DNA of 64,000 bases from Eremophila alpestris peregrina (taxonomy: Eukaryota; Chordata; Aves; Passeriformes; Alaudidae): assembly GCA_009792885.1 (NCBI GenBank), contig WMCF01000018.1, forward strand, positions 11,272,240 through 11,336,239, given 5' to 3'. Positions within the stretch are counted from its first letter, which is position 1. Every line of letters starts with the position of its first letter. The notes below the pieces were generated by a model. It ran no database searches. It was not told the DNA's origin and saw only the letters and a program-made list of their open reading frames with translations. A program made the position numbers and the translations under genes. Of this stretch, positions 36,127 through 47,141 are shown piece after piece.

Positions 36127-37328
36127 GTAAGGAGCCGGTCCTGCCCCTCCCCAGCCACCACAGGCATCCCAGCCACGTCCCGTCCTGCAAGTGGCTGTGA
36201 CAGGGTGAGAGAGAACGTGTCTGGTGCTCTAGATCACCGAAGAAACACCCTTTGGTTTCCCAAAAGTGACCATTTTCCCCTTGCCCCTTGCAAATGCAAG
36301 ATAAATGTGTACAAACACACGCATATATCACATACTTATTGAATTCACACACACACACCCCTACATCCACTAAGCCTATAGTTTACTCATGGTAAGATTT
36401 CCTCTTTATGTGCACATTTATATTCACAGACAGCCATGGAGGAAATAATTAGTACAGGGCAACATATAGGTCTCCATGCCATCCCCATTCTCACACACAC
36501 ACACACACAAACCTATATATATATATGTCCATATATGTCACATTCAAGCATAACTTTGCACTGCAACCTCCCTGCGCTTCTCTGTTTGTATCCCTTAGTC
36601 TGGGATCCAGGGATTTAATCCCCCACTCCTGGCTCATCATCAGCTCACAGGATAATACAGGTTATAAGGGTTATGAGGCATATTTTTTCCCATTTCCCCA
36701 GTTCTACTGGTGATTCAGGAGTGGCATGGGATGGGATTTCATATCTGGACCCTTCTTCCTGCAGGCACATTCATGTTTCTCCACACTCTCAATCTTTTAT
36801 GGGGCCCCTGTTCAGCAATGCAGTCTCTCAAGTGTTTATGAGGGAGAGGTCCAGATGAAGCAGCCTTAGTTGAAAATATTAAGTGGAGACTGCATTTGAA
36901 AAACTACAGCTGGTTAGAAAATCAAGAAAAAAATTTAAAATTACAAAGCAATCAATTACACAATTCATAATGCAATTACAAATGTAGAACAGTTTTATTT
37001 TTTTAAATATTGAAGTTCAATAGGCTAAATCAAACTTTGGAGAAATCAGTGCTAGTTTTGTTTTTCCCCTAACTTTAAAAAAATATGTTTGGGGGTTTGT
37101 TTGTTGACTGAGACATTAGGAAACATATAGCTGACCAACATGGAATAAGACTGCTTTCTCAACTGTATAGAACTGCTAAGGAACCAAAAGAGAAAATCAC
37201 ACCTGCATGATTTTTCAGTTCTCTGTAATTGATATATACATTAGTACACATAAGTATATAAAAATATATATGCAGATAATGTGTCTTGCTGTGCAGTTTA
37301 ATGGCATTTCTCCTCGTATCTTTTCCAG
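36127..37328 (+). other. XIRP1: XIRP1 intron 5 with (CA)n(TA)n
   Basis: AT-rich intron. A (CA)n tract at 36492-36509 runs into a (TA)n tract at 36514-36526. No exon-like segment is seen. Confidence 0.55.
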
Positions 37329-37382
37329 AGTACTGTGAAGGACAACTCCATTCACTCTCCCCACAGACAGAAAAAAAGCAAG
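37329..37382 (+). CDS. XIRP1: XIRP1 candidate coding exon 6 (54 bp), the splice branch point
   Basis: A cgtatcttttccag acceptor and a gtagga donor enclose 18 codons (STVKDNSIHSPHRQKKSK), phase 0 to 0. The phase-0 end allows in-frame joining both to the Xin exon, whose acceptor sits directly before ATG 38998, and to the LIM exon at 52761. This makes it the likely last shared exon before isoform choice. The short basic product is not diagnostic by itself. Confidence 0.62.
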
Positions 37383-38997
37383 GTAGGAAACGTTTAAGAT
37401 AAGCACTGTTATCTAACCAAATATTTGTGGCCTGTGAGTGTGATCTAAATACCCACACAAGGCAGCCAGGAGCACTTACATTCTGAATATAGCTATCAGC
37501 TGCTCGGCTGCCCTTCCCCACATTCAGAAGTTCTTCACAGATTAAAAAAAAAAAAAAACCACAAACCAAACCCCTTATTTTAAAAAGTGCATTCCAAGTA
37601 CGTTGGCTCATGGGAAAGATTTGCATTTTTCACCCGCTGCAAAATATGCTGATTTTGGTGTTCTGAGTGTGGGTTTCTTTTACTAATGTTCAAAACTTAT
37701 TTTTAGCCAGAACAATCTGTGTGTAACAGAGTGAAATAACACCGTGCACCATTGCTTTGAGCAACAACTAATAATATTCTGGGCATAACTCTGCAGACGT
37801 AACTGCACAGGCATGCCAAGGGTCAGCAGATCTGTTTACTGAAAGGAAAGCCACCAGGATTACAGTCTCTTTTAGACAATGATGAAAGGCTTCAGCTACC
37901 TCCCCTGTAGATAAATGCCCAGGCAGTGCAGGTTGCAGGTGTTCAGTTCAGTGTTTGGTGCCCAGGATGAACAAACTGAGGAGAAAAATTGCAGAAATGG
38001 AGGCTCAGAGGGAGACTGGACAACCACAGCCCACTCTGTCCACTTCTGTACCAACACTGCTGTGAATTTGAGATGAGCTCAGTCTCAACTGAGCCAGGTT
38101 TAACTTTCCTGGCCCCCAGCTATAGGTGTTAGCCCAACCTCTGGTCCCTCAGCCTTGCTTTCCCTCCTCAGGCAGCACAAACCATCAGGCCTGCTGATTC
38201 CAGCAGTTTGCAAACCTCAGTTAGCCTCGTGCCTGTACACGAGTCTAACTAAGTCTGCAAGTCAGAAGAGCTTTATTTAAGTCTCCAACTGTGTAAATGT
38301 GCATCTATTCTTGTGCAAATGGTGACATGGGGCACACTTCTGAGCACAACAGAAGAAATCATTAATCAGGTGAACATCCTTCCCCAAGCCCTCCCTCCTG
38401 AGCAGTGAGTGGGCACCCCCATAGTGCTACCAAAAGCTCATGTTATCTCACAAGCCAACCTCATCAGCTCTGTTTGACATTTTGGTTCCTTCTCCCCGTT
38501 TTCTTCTCGAGACCTCATCACAAATAGCTCCTTGACTTTCTCCTGCACCCAGGATCTTTTGTTCCCAGACTCTCTGCAGGTCCTCAGCCAGGGACACAAC
38601 AGTTCTGGATACTGAACAGTAGGAGGGAGAAGTTAACTTTTCACTGACTTTTCTAAGTCAGCCTTATCCTTCTTGTGGTCACTCTCTCTTGGTCACACAG
38701 TCCAAACTGGGCACGTCTGTTGTGCCCTGGCTGGACTGAATCCTGGGAATTGTAGACTAACCGCCTCACCTGGATTAGAGACCTCGCTTTGCTGTGGAAC
38801 CAGGGCTAACACCAAGCCTGGAGCGTGTGCAGTGATGTGATGTTTTGGAGTGCTGTGTGCTACTGAACCAAAGGTATGGAGCTTACTGGGTGCATGGATT
38901 TCCCCTGTTGGCTTTTCCCTTTGCCGTGCACCCCATTAACAGCCACGGGGATGGGGGGTGAGAGGTGATGCTGACGTTTAAAACTGTTTCCCCAAAG
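37383..38997 (+). other. XIRP1: Intron before the Xin exon, possible internal promoter
   Basis: No coding exon is seen. A segment ending at 38873 (gaaccaaag then gtatgg) has a good donor, and the following 124-base piece ends in the Xin acceptor ccccaaag at 38997. An independent muscle transcript could therefore begin in 38700-38873 with a non-coding exon 1 and a very short intron, as in human XIRP1, which has a non-coding exon 1. No clear TATA box supports a precise start. Confidence 0.35.
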
Positions 38998-41900
38998 ATG
39001 TCAGAAGCTCAGAAACCATCTAAAGTTGCCACCAAGAAAATGGAAGATGACTTGCCTCCCCCTCCAGCCGTCAGCTCAGTCCAGGTGGTGGCTCCAGGGG
39101 GTCAGGATCTCAATGCTCTCCCTGTGCCTCCTCCAAAGCAAGCCTTCTCCAAGTTCTACCAGCAGCGCCAGGTGAATGAGCTGAAGAGGCTCTACAGGCA
39201 CATGCACCCCGAGCTCAGGAAGAACCTGGAAGAAGCTGTGACTGAGGACCTGGCAGAGATGCTTAACGCCGAGGATCCCAGTGCACAGGCCTCTGTGAAC
39301 CTGGATAAAGTTCTCCCAGGAGAGGTTCAGTCCATGCGCTGGATTTTTGAGAACTGGGCACTTGACTCCATTGGGGACCATCAAGCCACGAAGAAGCTGA
39401 CAGAAGAAGAGATCATCCCCAGTGGGGATGTGAAAAGCACTTCCCGGAGGTTTGAAAGCCAGTCCATAAATGGATACAACCTGTCAACATCAGCCAAGGT
39501 GTCAGAAGCTGACCTTGCCAGAGGGGATGTTCGCACTGCCCGGTGGCTCTTTGAAACCCAGCCACTGGACACATTAAATAAACTGTACTCAGATGAAACC
39601 GAGGTGCAGGAGGCAGTTCTCAAGGATCCTGTCCAGGGAGGTGACGTGAAAGGGGCCAAACAGCTCTTTGAGGCACAGTCCTTGGATGCCATAGGACGCT
39701 GCTCCTCAGTGGAGGAGAAGAGCATCCTACAACTCAAGTCAGAAATCCAGGAGCTTAAAGGTGATGTTAAGAAGACTGTCAGGCTCTTCCAAACAGAGCC
39801 TCTCTGTGCCATCAGGGACAAAAGTGGGACTATCCATGAAATCAAGTCCGTCTGCCGAGAGGAAATTCAGAGCAATGCGGTCAGGACAGCTCGCTGGCTC
39901 TTTGAGACTCAGCCCCTGGATACTATCAACAAGGACACTTCCAAAGTCCAGATCATCCGTGGGATTTCACTGGAGGAAATCGGGAGGCCGGATGTCAGTG
40001 GTGCGAGGTGGATATTTGAAACTCAGCCTCTGGATGCCATCAGAGAAATTACAGTTGAAGAACAGGACTTCAAGGCTTCGACAGATTTTGTCACAGGGGC
40101 AGATGTTACTAAACAACGATTGCTCTTTGAGACCCAGACTCTGGACTCCCTGAAAGGAGAAGCTTCAGAAAGTGCTGTAGCCAAAGAACAAGTCATTGGA
40201 GGTGATGTGAAATCTACACTCTGGCTCTTCGAAACACAGCCAATGGAAACCCTCAAAGACAATTTTGAGGTGGGACGTTTGAAGAAAGTAGAGCTTTCAG
40301 CAGAGGAGAAGGGAGATGTGAAGCAGAGAAAACATGTCTTTGAGACCTGTCCCCTTGGCAGTATCTCCAAGGCATTTGAGGAAGAAATTCCTGCCACCAG
40401 CATGGAAGAGGCAGTGAAAGGAGATGTGAAATCTTTCAAGACCCTGTTTGAGACTCTCCCCTTAGACAGCATTAAGCAGGCTGATGCTGAGCCCGTCACC
40501 AAAGAAGAGGAGGAGAAGATCCCAGCTGGCAACGTCAAAGCCAACCAAATCCTGTTTGAGACAACACCCCTGTACGCCATCAAGGACAGCTTTGGCAATT
40601 TCCACGAAGTCACCTCTGTAAGCAGAGAGCAGATCATCAGCGGCGACGTCAAGAACTACAAGTGGATGTTTGAAACCAGGCCCCTGGACCAGTTTGATGA
40701 AAGCATCAAGAAAGTGGATATAATTCGGGGGATCACGAAACAAGAGGTGGTGGCTGGCGATGTCAGGACAGCCAAGTGGCTCTTTGAAACACAGCCCATG
40801 GATGTCATCCATCTCCAAGCCACGGAAGGGGAGAAGCACCCCTCGGTGAAGCGGGAGATCTCCCAGAAGGGGGATGTGAAGACCTGCAGGTGGCTGTTTG
40901 AGACCCAGCCCATGCACACGCTGTACGAGAAGGCTGAGAAGAAGCAGGAGGAGGATGGCAGCGTGCCCCAGGCCGATGTGAAGTCCTACACATGGATGTT
41001 TGAGACTCAGCCCCTGGACTCCCTGAAAGGCCAGGAGGAGCAGTATTTGCAAGTCAGTAAGGCCTACAGCCAGGAGGAATTACAGGGAGTGGACGTCAAA
41101 ACTGTCCGGCACCTGTTTGAGACTGAGCCCTTGGGCAGCAGTGCTGTCGGTGAAGCTGACCGGAAAAAAACCATGCGGTACTCCAGCCGTGTGGAGTTCC
41201 AGTCTGGAGAAGTGTCCAGAGTGAAAGAGTTCTTTGAAGCCAAGCCCTTGGACACAGCCACCAAGACAAAATCCCAGAAGGATGCCAAAACAATCGCAGC
41301 TGGGTCTGTGCACAAGTTCACGTGGCTCTTTGAGAACTACCCCATGGACACCCTGAAGGACAGCTCTGAGGGCATCCAGGAAATACCTCCTGAAAAGGAT
41401 GTCAAGGGGGAAGATGTTGGAGGAAAAAGGTTCGTATTTGAGACATATTCCCTTGACCAAATCCATGACAAAGTGGATGAGACAGAACTCCAGAAGATCC
41501 AGAAAGACACCATGAGCAAAGCTAATGTCAAGTCCTGCACGATGCTCTTTGAAAGCCAACCTTTATACGCTATCCAGGACAAAGAGGGGGGATACCATGA
41601 GGTCACCTCAGTGCAGAAAGAAGAAATCATGAAAGGTGACATGAAAGGTGCCCGGTGGTTGTTTGAAACCAGGCCACTGGATCAGATCAAGAAGGAAGAA
41701 GAGGTGTTTGTGATTAGGGCTGTCACCCAAGAGGACATCAAGAAAGGAGATGTCCAGACTGCCCGGTGGAGGTTTGAGACAGAGCCTCTTGAATCCTTCT
41801 CAGGGGGAAAGTTGTCTGTGCCCAGAACAGTGGATGATGTGCAGAAGGGAGATGTTCAGTCCAACAAGCAGCTCTTTGAGTCCCAGCAAGTGGGCCAGAA

Positions 41901-44900
41901 GAAGTACGTGAGGATGGTCAGTGTCAGTGACGTGCAGCGTGGTGATGTGAGGACATCCACTTGGCTCTTTGAGAACCATCCTGTGGACTCCCTGTACGGG
42001 GACGCAGACAGAAGCTCATCCATGAGCACGGTGCAGAGAGAGGACAGCCAGAAAGGGGATGTAAAACGCTGCACCTGGTTGTTTGAAACCCAGCCCATGG
42101 ACACCCTCAAGGACACAGAGGTGACGCCCAGCGCTGGGGCCCAAGAAGAGATCCCTCGTGCAGATGTGAAAAGCACAACATGGCTCTTTGAGAGCACGCC
42201 CCTGGATAAATTTAGTGCTTCTGAAGGTAGCATAGAAATAGAACTGAAAGAAAGAACCATGAAGGAGACTTTGGAGACTCTCTGCACTTGCCAGGCTATC
42301 CAGCATGATGGGATCCTCATTGAAGCTAATGATATGGAGAGTGTAAAGATGGTGAAGTACCAGCTCAGCAGCCCAGGAGCTCCAGAGATCCTGAAAGAGG
42401 AGATTGTGGGAGGCCACTTGCAAAGGATTATGCTGCAGCTCCTGCACAGGACCAACGTGGAAGCACAGAGCATGCTGGTGGAGGAGGACAGAGAGGGCAA
42501 GATCAAAGTAAGCCCATTGCAGCTGCTGGACCAGAGTGAAGCTGTTAAAGGCAAAGAGGACTTGAGTGGAGATGTAGCCAAGGCCTTACAGGGCCTCCTC
42601 AGTCAAGATGCTTCCCTCAAAAAGGGGATGGTCCTACAGGAGACAAAGTCAGGATCATTGAAGATGACTCTCTACTCCCTCCTGCTCCATTCTGTCCAGC
42701 AGAAAGTTGTCAAGGGGGATGTGAAGTCAACAATTGGGAACTTGTTGGCTTCTTCTCAGGAGCAGAAAGCAGCAGCCACCATCAAACGTGAGGACAATGA
42801 GAAGGGAAATGTCCAACTTTTTGCAAGCTGCATTGAGAAGGGAGACCTCAGCTACCTGAAGAATCTCCAGCAGGAGTCAGAGATACAATCCCTCATCTCT
42901 TCCCAAGCAGAGGAGGAGGGGGCAGATGAGAGCAACCCACGGGTTGTGCCGGGGGCTAACATACATGTCTTGCCAAATAAAGAACAAATGCAGAAAGTAA
43001 TTGCAGGAGGTGAGCCAGGGGCTATGGAGGGAGCAAAAAGGGGATTTGCATGTGAAAGCACGGGCAGAGAGGGTGTGTTAGAGAGAGAGGCTGTGCATGC
43101 AGCAGGTGTGACAGGCACCACTGTGCAATGTCTTGGGAAGCCCCTGCCCACAGTGATGGCAAAGGAAGAAGTTCTGTCCGGAGGGCTTAAGGTGACTACA
43201 AAGTCAATCCAAAGGGTTGCAGATGCCAGCAAGAAGGCAGAGAAAGAAGAAACCACCACTACCCATTTGAAGGAACCAAAAACTGCGATACAAGGCCCAT
43301 TTACAACCCAAGTGACAGCTCAGAGGGCAGAAGTGGATGGGAAACAACCGAGTGTGGTGCCTGGGGAAGCCAGCCAGACTCAGACAGAAGAAAAGGCCCT
43401 GGGGACTGATCTTCAGGCTGCAATGCAAAGCCTGAGGCTGGCGACTGCAGAAGCAAAAAACATTCAGCACCACGTTCAGAGCAAGTTCCAGAGGACCAGG
43501 GAGGAGGTCCACACAGCCTGCAGGCAGCAGACAGTCAGCTCACAGGGGACCATGACCCTGCAATCCACCGTACACCAACAGGACTCTTCATCCACCAAGC
43601 AGGAGAGCAGCAGCACTGCCACCAGGACCACCACCACCAGAGTCCAGGAGGCATCCAAGACCCACACAAGCATGTCTCAGAAGAGCACAGCAGCACACAA
43701 AAAGGTCAGTGCTTCTGAGGAAGTACAGGGAGGACAACCATTGTGCCAGGAAGTCCAAGTTGTGCCCAGTAGAGATTTTAGCATTAAGGATGGCCTTTAT
43801 ACTGCCACACCCGTGAAAACCTTTATAAACCCTTGTGTTGAGTCTGATTACAAAGAGCAATCAGTGCAAGAAGAAAGAGATGTTGGTGTCAGAGGGGATG
43901 TGCAGACAGCTATCAGAGCACTGCAAAGTGCCGCCACAGAACAGCGCCTGGTAGAAAAGGAGGACGTTGTCCGAGGTAATTTAAAAGCCACACTTCAGTC
44001 GCTGGAAAAGTCTAACGTTAATGTCTCCAAAGGGGATTTTAAAGCTGCTATGATATACAGAAATGCAGGGCAGTCCTATTCTGTGTGTAAAAAGAAAAAT
44101 GAGACTCAACTCGCTAGTAACGAGACTGCTGTAGTGGCTTCAGGGTCACAGGCTGATAATGACTTTCCTCCTCCTCCCTCAGTTGCTGTGATGAAAGCAG
44201 AGCATTGCCTACCCTCAACTAAAGCAGCAAGAGAAGGTGCCCTTCCATTACCAACCAGCAAAGATGAAGCCCCAGGATGTTCTGCACTGCTCCAGGCCCC
44301 TACTCCTGCTCTCCCTTCCCTGTCCTGCAAACCCAGTGACCAGAGTCCTGCAGAGAAGCCCAGGACTCCTCCAAAACCAGAAACTACTGCCCCACCCAGG
44401 AAAAAACCTATTCCCCCTCCAAAACCTGAGCACCTCTTGCATGAGGCACATTCTGCCTCTGCAAATTACAGCACAAGCAGATCAACAAAACCCATCCCTC
44501 CACCCCTGCCTCCAAAACCTTCAGGCTTGAGGGAGATCAGCAAGCCAAGGCCTTCCCCCACAGAGCTGGGATTAAGCTGCATGGAAGTTCATGAACAATC
44601 AGGCTATGAGGAGGTTCAAGCAAAAAGCTGCAATTTAGAGACAACTGTGAAGAAGTCCGTCACAGTTCAGGGTATAAACCCTGAGAAAAAGCTGCCAAAA
44701 TACCCTGCCAAAACACCTCTTCAAATAGCAGAAGAAAGGTACAAGGCCAGCAAAGGAGGACAAGGGAAGGTAGAGCCAGACAGTGTTAAGACCTCAAAGC
44801 CAATGAAAAATGGAGTGGCTGGTTTTGAAGTCAAGCAGGGAATGATGGGTGATAAAGCAGCTGCTCCAGGGAGATGCCCAGGTGAGGTGGCTCAAAGGCA

Positions 44901-46662
44901 GATAGAGCTGTGCCGAGAGGAGAATGGGTGCTCTTCACCTCCAGCCTGTCCTGGCAGAGCACAGACACAGGATGAGCCAAGCACCTCCCCTGTGGGTCAC
45001 AGCACCCCTCCAAAAGGAAGAGATGGCATTGCCCAAAATGCCTCGTCCAAGGTGGAAAGGGAAAGTGTATCCAATTCTTATGGATTGTGGGATAGTCAGA
45101 GAGTCGTGCAGCAGGTGCATGAGAGGAGGCAAATGTCTCATTCAATGTCCTTCCATCAGCAGTCAATGAACTCCTTTGAGGAGCACCATCAGGGAAATAG
45201 CAGGCAACTGAAATGTCCTGATAGGGAGACAGAGACACCTGCCCAGGAGAAGCCAGCAGTTGTTATGAGAGAAAAAAACAAGAGAGAAACAGAAGATGAG
45301 CGTCGGAAGAGGTTGTCGGTACACAAAGAGGAGATCATGAAAGGCAATGTCAAGGAGGCTATGGAGATCTTTGAGAACCTCAGGAGACAGGAGCAGCTGC
45401 AAGAGATCTTGACCCGAGTGAGGGAGTTTGAGGAGGAGACAAGCAAAGTGGATGTGAAAGCTCTCAAGAGCTTCTTTGAGAAGGTCCCCGAGTGGGTTGT
45501 GCGCCAGAAGGCCAAGCAACAGGACAAGGCTGAGGCAAAGGAGGAGGCTGACGGTGTCTCCTCAGTGGATCTGGTTTTTGAGGACCTGGAGCGAGCAAGT
45601 GCTGAGATTCTCCACCTGAAGGAGCAGACACTTGCCCGCATCCAGGACATTGAGGAGGCCATCAAGAAAGCTATTTATTCTGTTTCCAGTCTCAAGTCTG
45701 AGTCAGACATTGCTGGGCTCTCAGGGCTGTTCAAGGAGTCTCTGGGGAGCACCCAAAGCTCTGTGAGTAGTAGCAATATCCGTAAAATCAGCATTGTTTC
45801 AAGCAAAGCCAGGCAAGAGGAGGTCATGCTGGAGACAGGGGAAGCAGCATCTGTGGAAAGTGCAAAGGTGGCAGAAAAGGCAGAGGCAGCCAAGGCAGAG
45901 CTGGGGGTTCCCCGTCTCATTCAGTCTCGTGTCAGCTCTCCCTCCTCACCTTCCTACATCACCATTGAGTCTGCTGCCAGGAAACCAGCAGAATCACCCA
46001 GGATAGCACATTCCCCCCAGGACAGCCCTTCTCCAGACTGTCTTGGCTCTCCAGGAAAGAGGGATGCTTCTGCTCAGAACAGCTTTAGCTCCTATAACCA
46101 CCCCTCAGCAGGGTCTGCTGGGCACGACACAAAACCCATGGAGAAGAAGCCAGACCCAGTCCAAACAAAAGCTGGGCTGAGCTCCATGAAACAGCCCACG
46201 CCTGGCAGTGCCAACCATCCAACCAGTGACAAAGAGAAGTGTCCTCAGGACACCTCCAAGGACAGCTGCCACTGTGGGAAGAAAGGCAGCTTTTCGGAAT
46301 ACCGCTCCCTGAATACCCCCAGCCCACAAAACCCACGGAGGCAGAAGAGCATCTTGGAGCTGCAGACGGGGCCCGACGGGTCCAAGCTCTACGGAGCCAC
46401 CCGGACTGTCATGGAGCAGTATGAGGAAATGGACCAGTTTGGGAACAAAATCATCACTTCCTCCACCACAGTCACCAAGCAATCGGAGACACAAACCTCT
46501 TCCACCTGCGATGTGGTTTCTCATCCCCAGTATGAGGTGTCTGCCTCACCTGTGTTTCGGAGGTACCAGAAGAGCCCAGGTGAAGAATTCCACACCAACG
46601 GGAGTTTTCAGGAGCCTGGAGTGGTCTTTGTCACCTTTGGCAACTCCAAGCCAAAGAAATAG
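38998..46662 (+). CDS. XIRP1: XIRP1 giant Xin-repeat exon (Xin actin-binding repeat protein 1)
   Basis: One uninterrupted 2554-codon exon; chicken Xin is about 2560 residues. Its product binds and cross-links F-actin and is a scaffold at intercalated discs and myotendinous junctions. Residues 19-23 (LPPPP) fit an EVH1-binding motif for Mena/VASP. Residues 108-1070 hold 27 recognisable 16-residue Xin repeats (consensus GDV+T-x-RWLFETQPLD), the number reported for chicken and more than in human XIRP1. Degenerate GDVK-x(n)-L repeats follow to about 1700. Residues 1798-1841 are Pro-rich with PPKP SH3-ligand motifs. Residues 2100-2240 look helical/coiled-coil, and about 2451-2500 (LQTGPDG...QYEEMDQFGN) is strongly conserved with human. 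The start was chosen at 38998 because a good acceptor (ccccaaag) directly precedes it; an ATG at 38965 lies upstream of that acceptor. TAG at 46660. No disabling change seen. Confidence 0.98.
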   Translation: MSEAQKPSKVATKKMEDDLPPPPAVSSVQVVAPGGQDLNALPVPPPKQAFSKFYQQRQVNELKRLYRHMHPELRKNLEEAVTEDLAEMLNAEDPSAQASVNLDKVLPGEVQSMRWIFENWALDSIGDHQATKKLTEEEIIPSGDVKSTSRRFESQSINGYNLSTSAKVSEADLARGDVRTARWLFETQPLDTLNKLYSDETEVQEAVLKDPVQGGDVKGAKQLFEAQSLDAIGRCSSVEEKSILQLKSEIQELKGDVKKTVRLFQTEPLCAIRDKSGTIHEIKSVCREEIQSNAVRTARWLFETQPLDTINKDTSKVQIIRGISLEEIGRPDVSGARWIFETQPLDAIREITVEEQDFKASTDFVTGADVTKQRLLFETQTLDSLKGEASESAVAKEQVIGGDVKSTLWLFETQPMETLKDNFEVGRLKKVELSAEEKGDVKQRKHVFETCPLGSISKAFEEEIPATSMEEAVKGDVKSFKTLFETLPLDSIKQADAEPVTKEEEEKIPAGNVKANQILFETTPLYAIKDSFGNFHEVTSVSREQIISGDVKNYKWMFETRPLDQFDESIKKVDIIRGITKQEVVAGDVRTAKWLFETQPMDVIHLQATEGEKHPSVKREISQKGDVKTCRWLFETQPMHTLYEKAEKKQEEDGSVPQADVKSYTWMFETQPLDSLKGQEEQYLQVSKAYSQEELQGVDVKTVRHLFETEPLGSSAVGEADRKKTMRYSSRVEFQSGEVSRVKEFFEAKPLDTATKTKSQKDAKTIAAGSVHKFTWLFENYPMDTLKDSSEGIQEIPPEKDVKGEDVGGKRFVFETYSLDQIHDKVDETELQKIQKDTMSKANVKSCTMLFESQPLYAIQDKEGGYHEVTSVQKEEIMKGDMKGARWLFETRPLDQIKKEEEVFVIRAVTQEDIKKGDVQTARWRFETEPLESFSGGKLSVPRTVDDVQKGDVQSNKQLFESQQVGQKKYVRMVSVSDVQRGDVRTSTWLFENHPVDSLYGDADRSSSMSTVQREDSQKGDVKRCTWLFETQPMDTLKDTEVTPSAGAQEEIPRADVKSTTWLFESTPLDKFSASEGSIEIELKERTMKETLETLCTCQAIQHDGILIEANDMESVKMVKYQLSSPGAPEILKEEIVGGHLQRIMLQLLHRTNVEAQSMLVEEDREGKIKVSPLQLLDQSEAVKGKEDLSGDVAKALQGLLSQDASLKKGMVLQETKSGSLKMTLYSLLLHSVQQKVVKGDVKSTIGNLLASSQEQKAAATIKREDNEKGNVQLFASCIEKGDLSYLKNLQQESEIQSLISSQAEEEGADESNPRVVPGANIHVLPNKEQMQKVIAGGEPGAMEGAKRGFACESTGREGVLEREAVHAAGVTGTTVQCLGKPLPTVMAKEEVLSGGLKVTTKSIQRVADASKKAEKEETTTTHLKEPKTAIQGPFTTQVTAQRAEVDGKQPSVVPGEASQTQTEEKALGTDLQAAMQSLRLATAEAKNIQHHVQSKFQRTREEVHTACRQQTVSSQGTMTLQSTVHQQDSSSTKQESSSTATRTTTTRVQEASKTHTSMSQKSTAAHKKVSASEEVQGGQPLCQEVQVVPSRDFSIKDGLYTATPVKTFINPCVESDYKEQSVQEERDVGVRGDVQTAIRALQSAATEQRLVEKEDVVRGNLKATLQSLEKSNVNVSKGDFKAAMIYRNAGQSYSVCKKKNETQLASNETAVVASGSQADNDFPPPPSVAVMKAEHCLPSTKAAREGALPLPTSKDEAPGCSALLQAPTPALPSLSCKPSDQSPAEKPRTPPKPETTAPPRKKPIPPPKPEHLLHEAHSASANYSTSRSTKPIPPPLPPKPSGLREISKPRPSPTELGLSCMEVHEQSGYEEVQAKSCNLETTVKKSVTVQGINPEKKLPKYPAKTPLQIAEERYKASKGGQGKVEPDSVKTSKPMKNGVAGFEVKQGMMGDKAAAPGRCPGEVAQRQIELCREENGCSSPPACPGRAQTQDEPSTSPVGHSTPPKGRDGIAQNASSKVERESVSNSYGLWDSQRVVQQVHERRQMSHSMSFHQQSMNSFEEHHQGNSRQLKCPDRETETPAQEKPAVVMREKNKRETEDERRKRLSVHKEEIMKGNVKEAMEIFENLRRQEQLQEILTRVREFEEETSKVDVKALKSFFEKVPEWVVRQKAKQQDKAEAKEEADGVSSVDLVFEDLERASAEILHLKEQTLARIQDIEEAIKKAIYSVSSLKSESDIAGLSGLFKESLGSTQSSVSSSNIRKISIVSSKARQEEVMLETGEAASVESAKVAEKAEAAKAELGVPRLIQSRVSSPSSPSYITIESAARKPAESPRIAHSPQDSPSPDCLGSPGKRDASAQNSFSSYNHPSAGSAGHDTKPMEKKPDPVQTKAGLSSMKQPTPGSANHPTSDKEKCPQDTSKDSCHCGKKGSFSEYRSLNTPSPQNPRRQKSILELQTGPDGSKLYGATRTVMEQYEEMDQFGNKIITSSTTVTKQSETQTSSTCDVVSHPQYEVSASPVFRRYQKSPGEEFHTNGSFQEPGVVFVTFGNSKPKK

Positions 46663-47104
46663 GAGATCCTGAAGAACAAGAGAGGACTGTATAGGACAAA
46701 AGAGAAAGGCCACGACTAACATTTTATCCACATTACGTACAGGGACTTACGTTCACCCTAAGGACTCCTCAGGGTCATCGTCTTGGTGTTTGCACATAGA
46801 CAGGACAAGTGCAGCCTGCCTTGACACTGGAGAACAGCCCCCACCTGGCCAACCCAACAGACTTGGTGCTGCACCACAACCCAGAGTCCTGGCACTGTTA
46901 GAAGCACAAGGGAAAAATCCATCCATGGCCACCTTGGGGTAGCTCCCCTTGGAATGTTTGGTGGGGTGGTTGGAGGTGTTGGATCAGGCTTCTCTGAGCT
47001 ACTGCAGAAGGAAAGATAGGTAGTATCAATTAAAGAACTAATCAATCTGGTCACTGGCAAACCAACACCTTTATGGTACCTTCTTTTTCTAAGAAGGGCA
47101 TCCT

Positions 47105-47141
<37 letters not shown>
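47105..47141 (+). repeat. (CA)n(TA)n compound microsatellite
   Basis: About 12 CA units are followed directly by about 6 TA units, about 440 bases after the Xin stop codon. It is likely within the 3' UTR and probably length-polymorphic. Confidence 0.97.

Noticed and set aside
39076..46524. Many antisense open frames of 100-240 codons opposite the Xin exon
   Set aside because: They mirror the repeated, stop-poor sense sequence of the Xin repeats; none has splice signals or a recognisable product.
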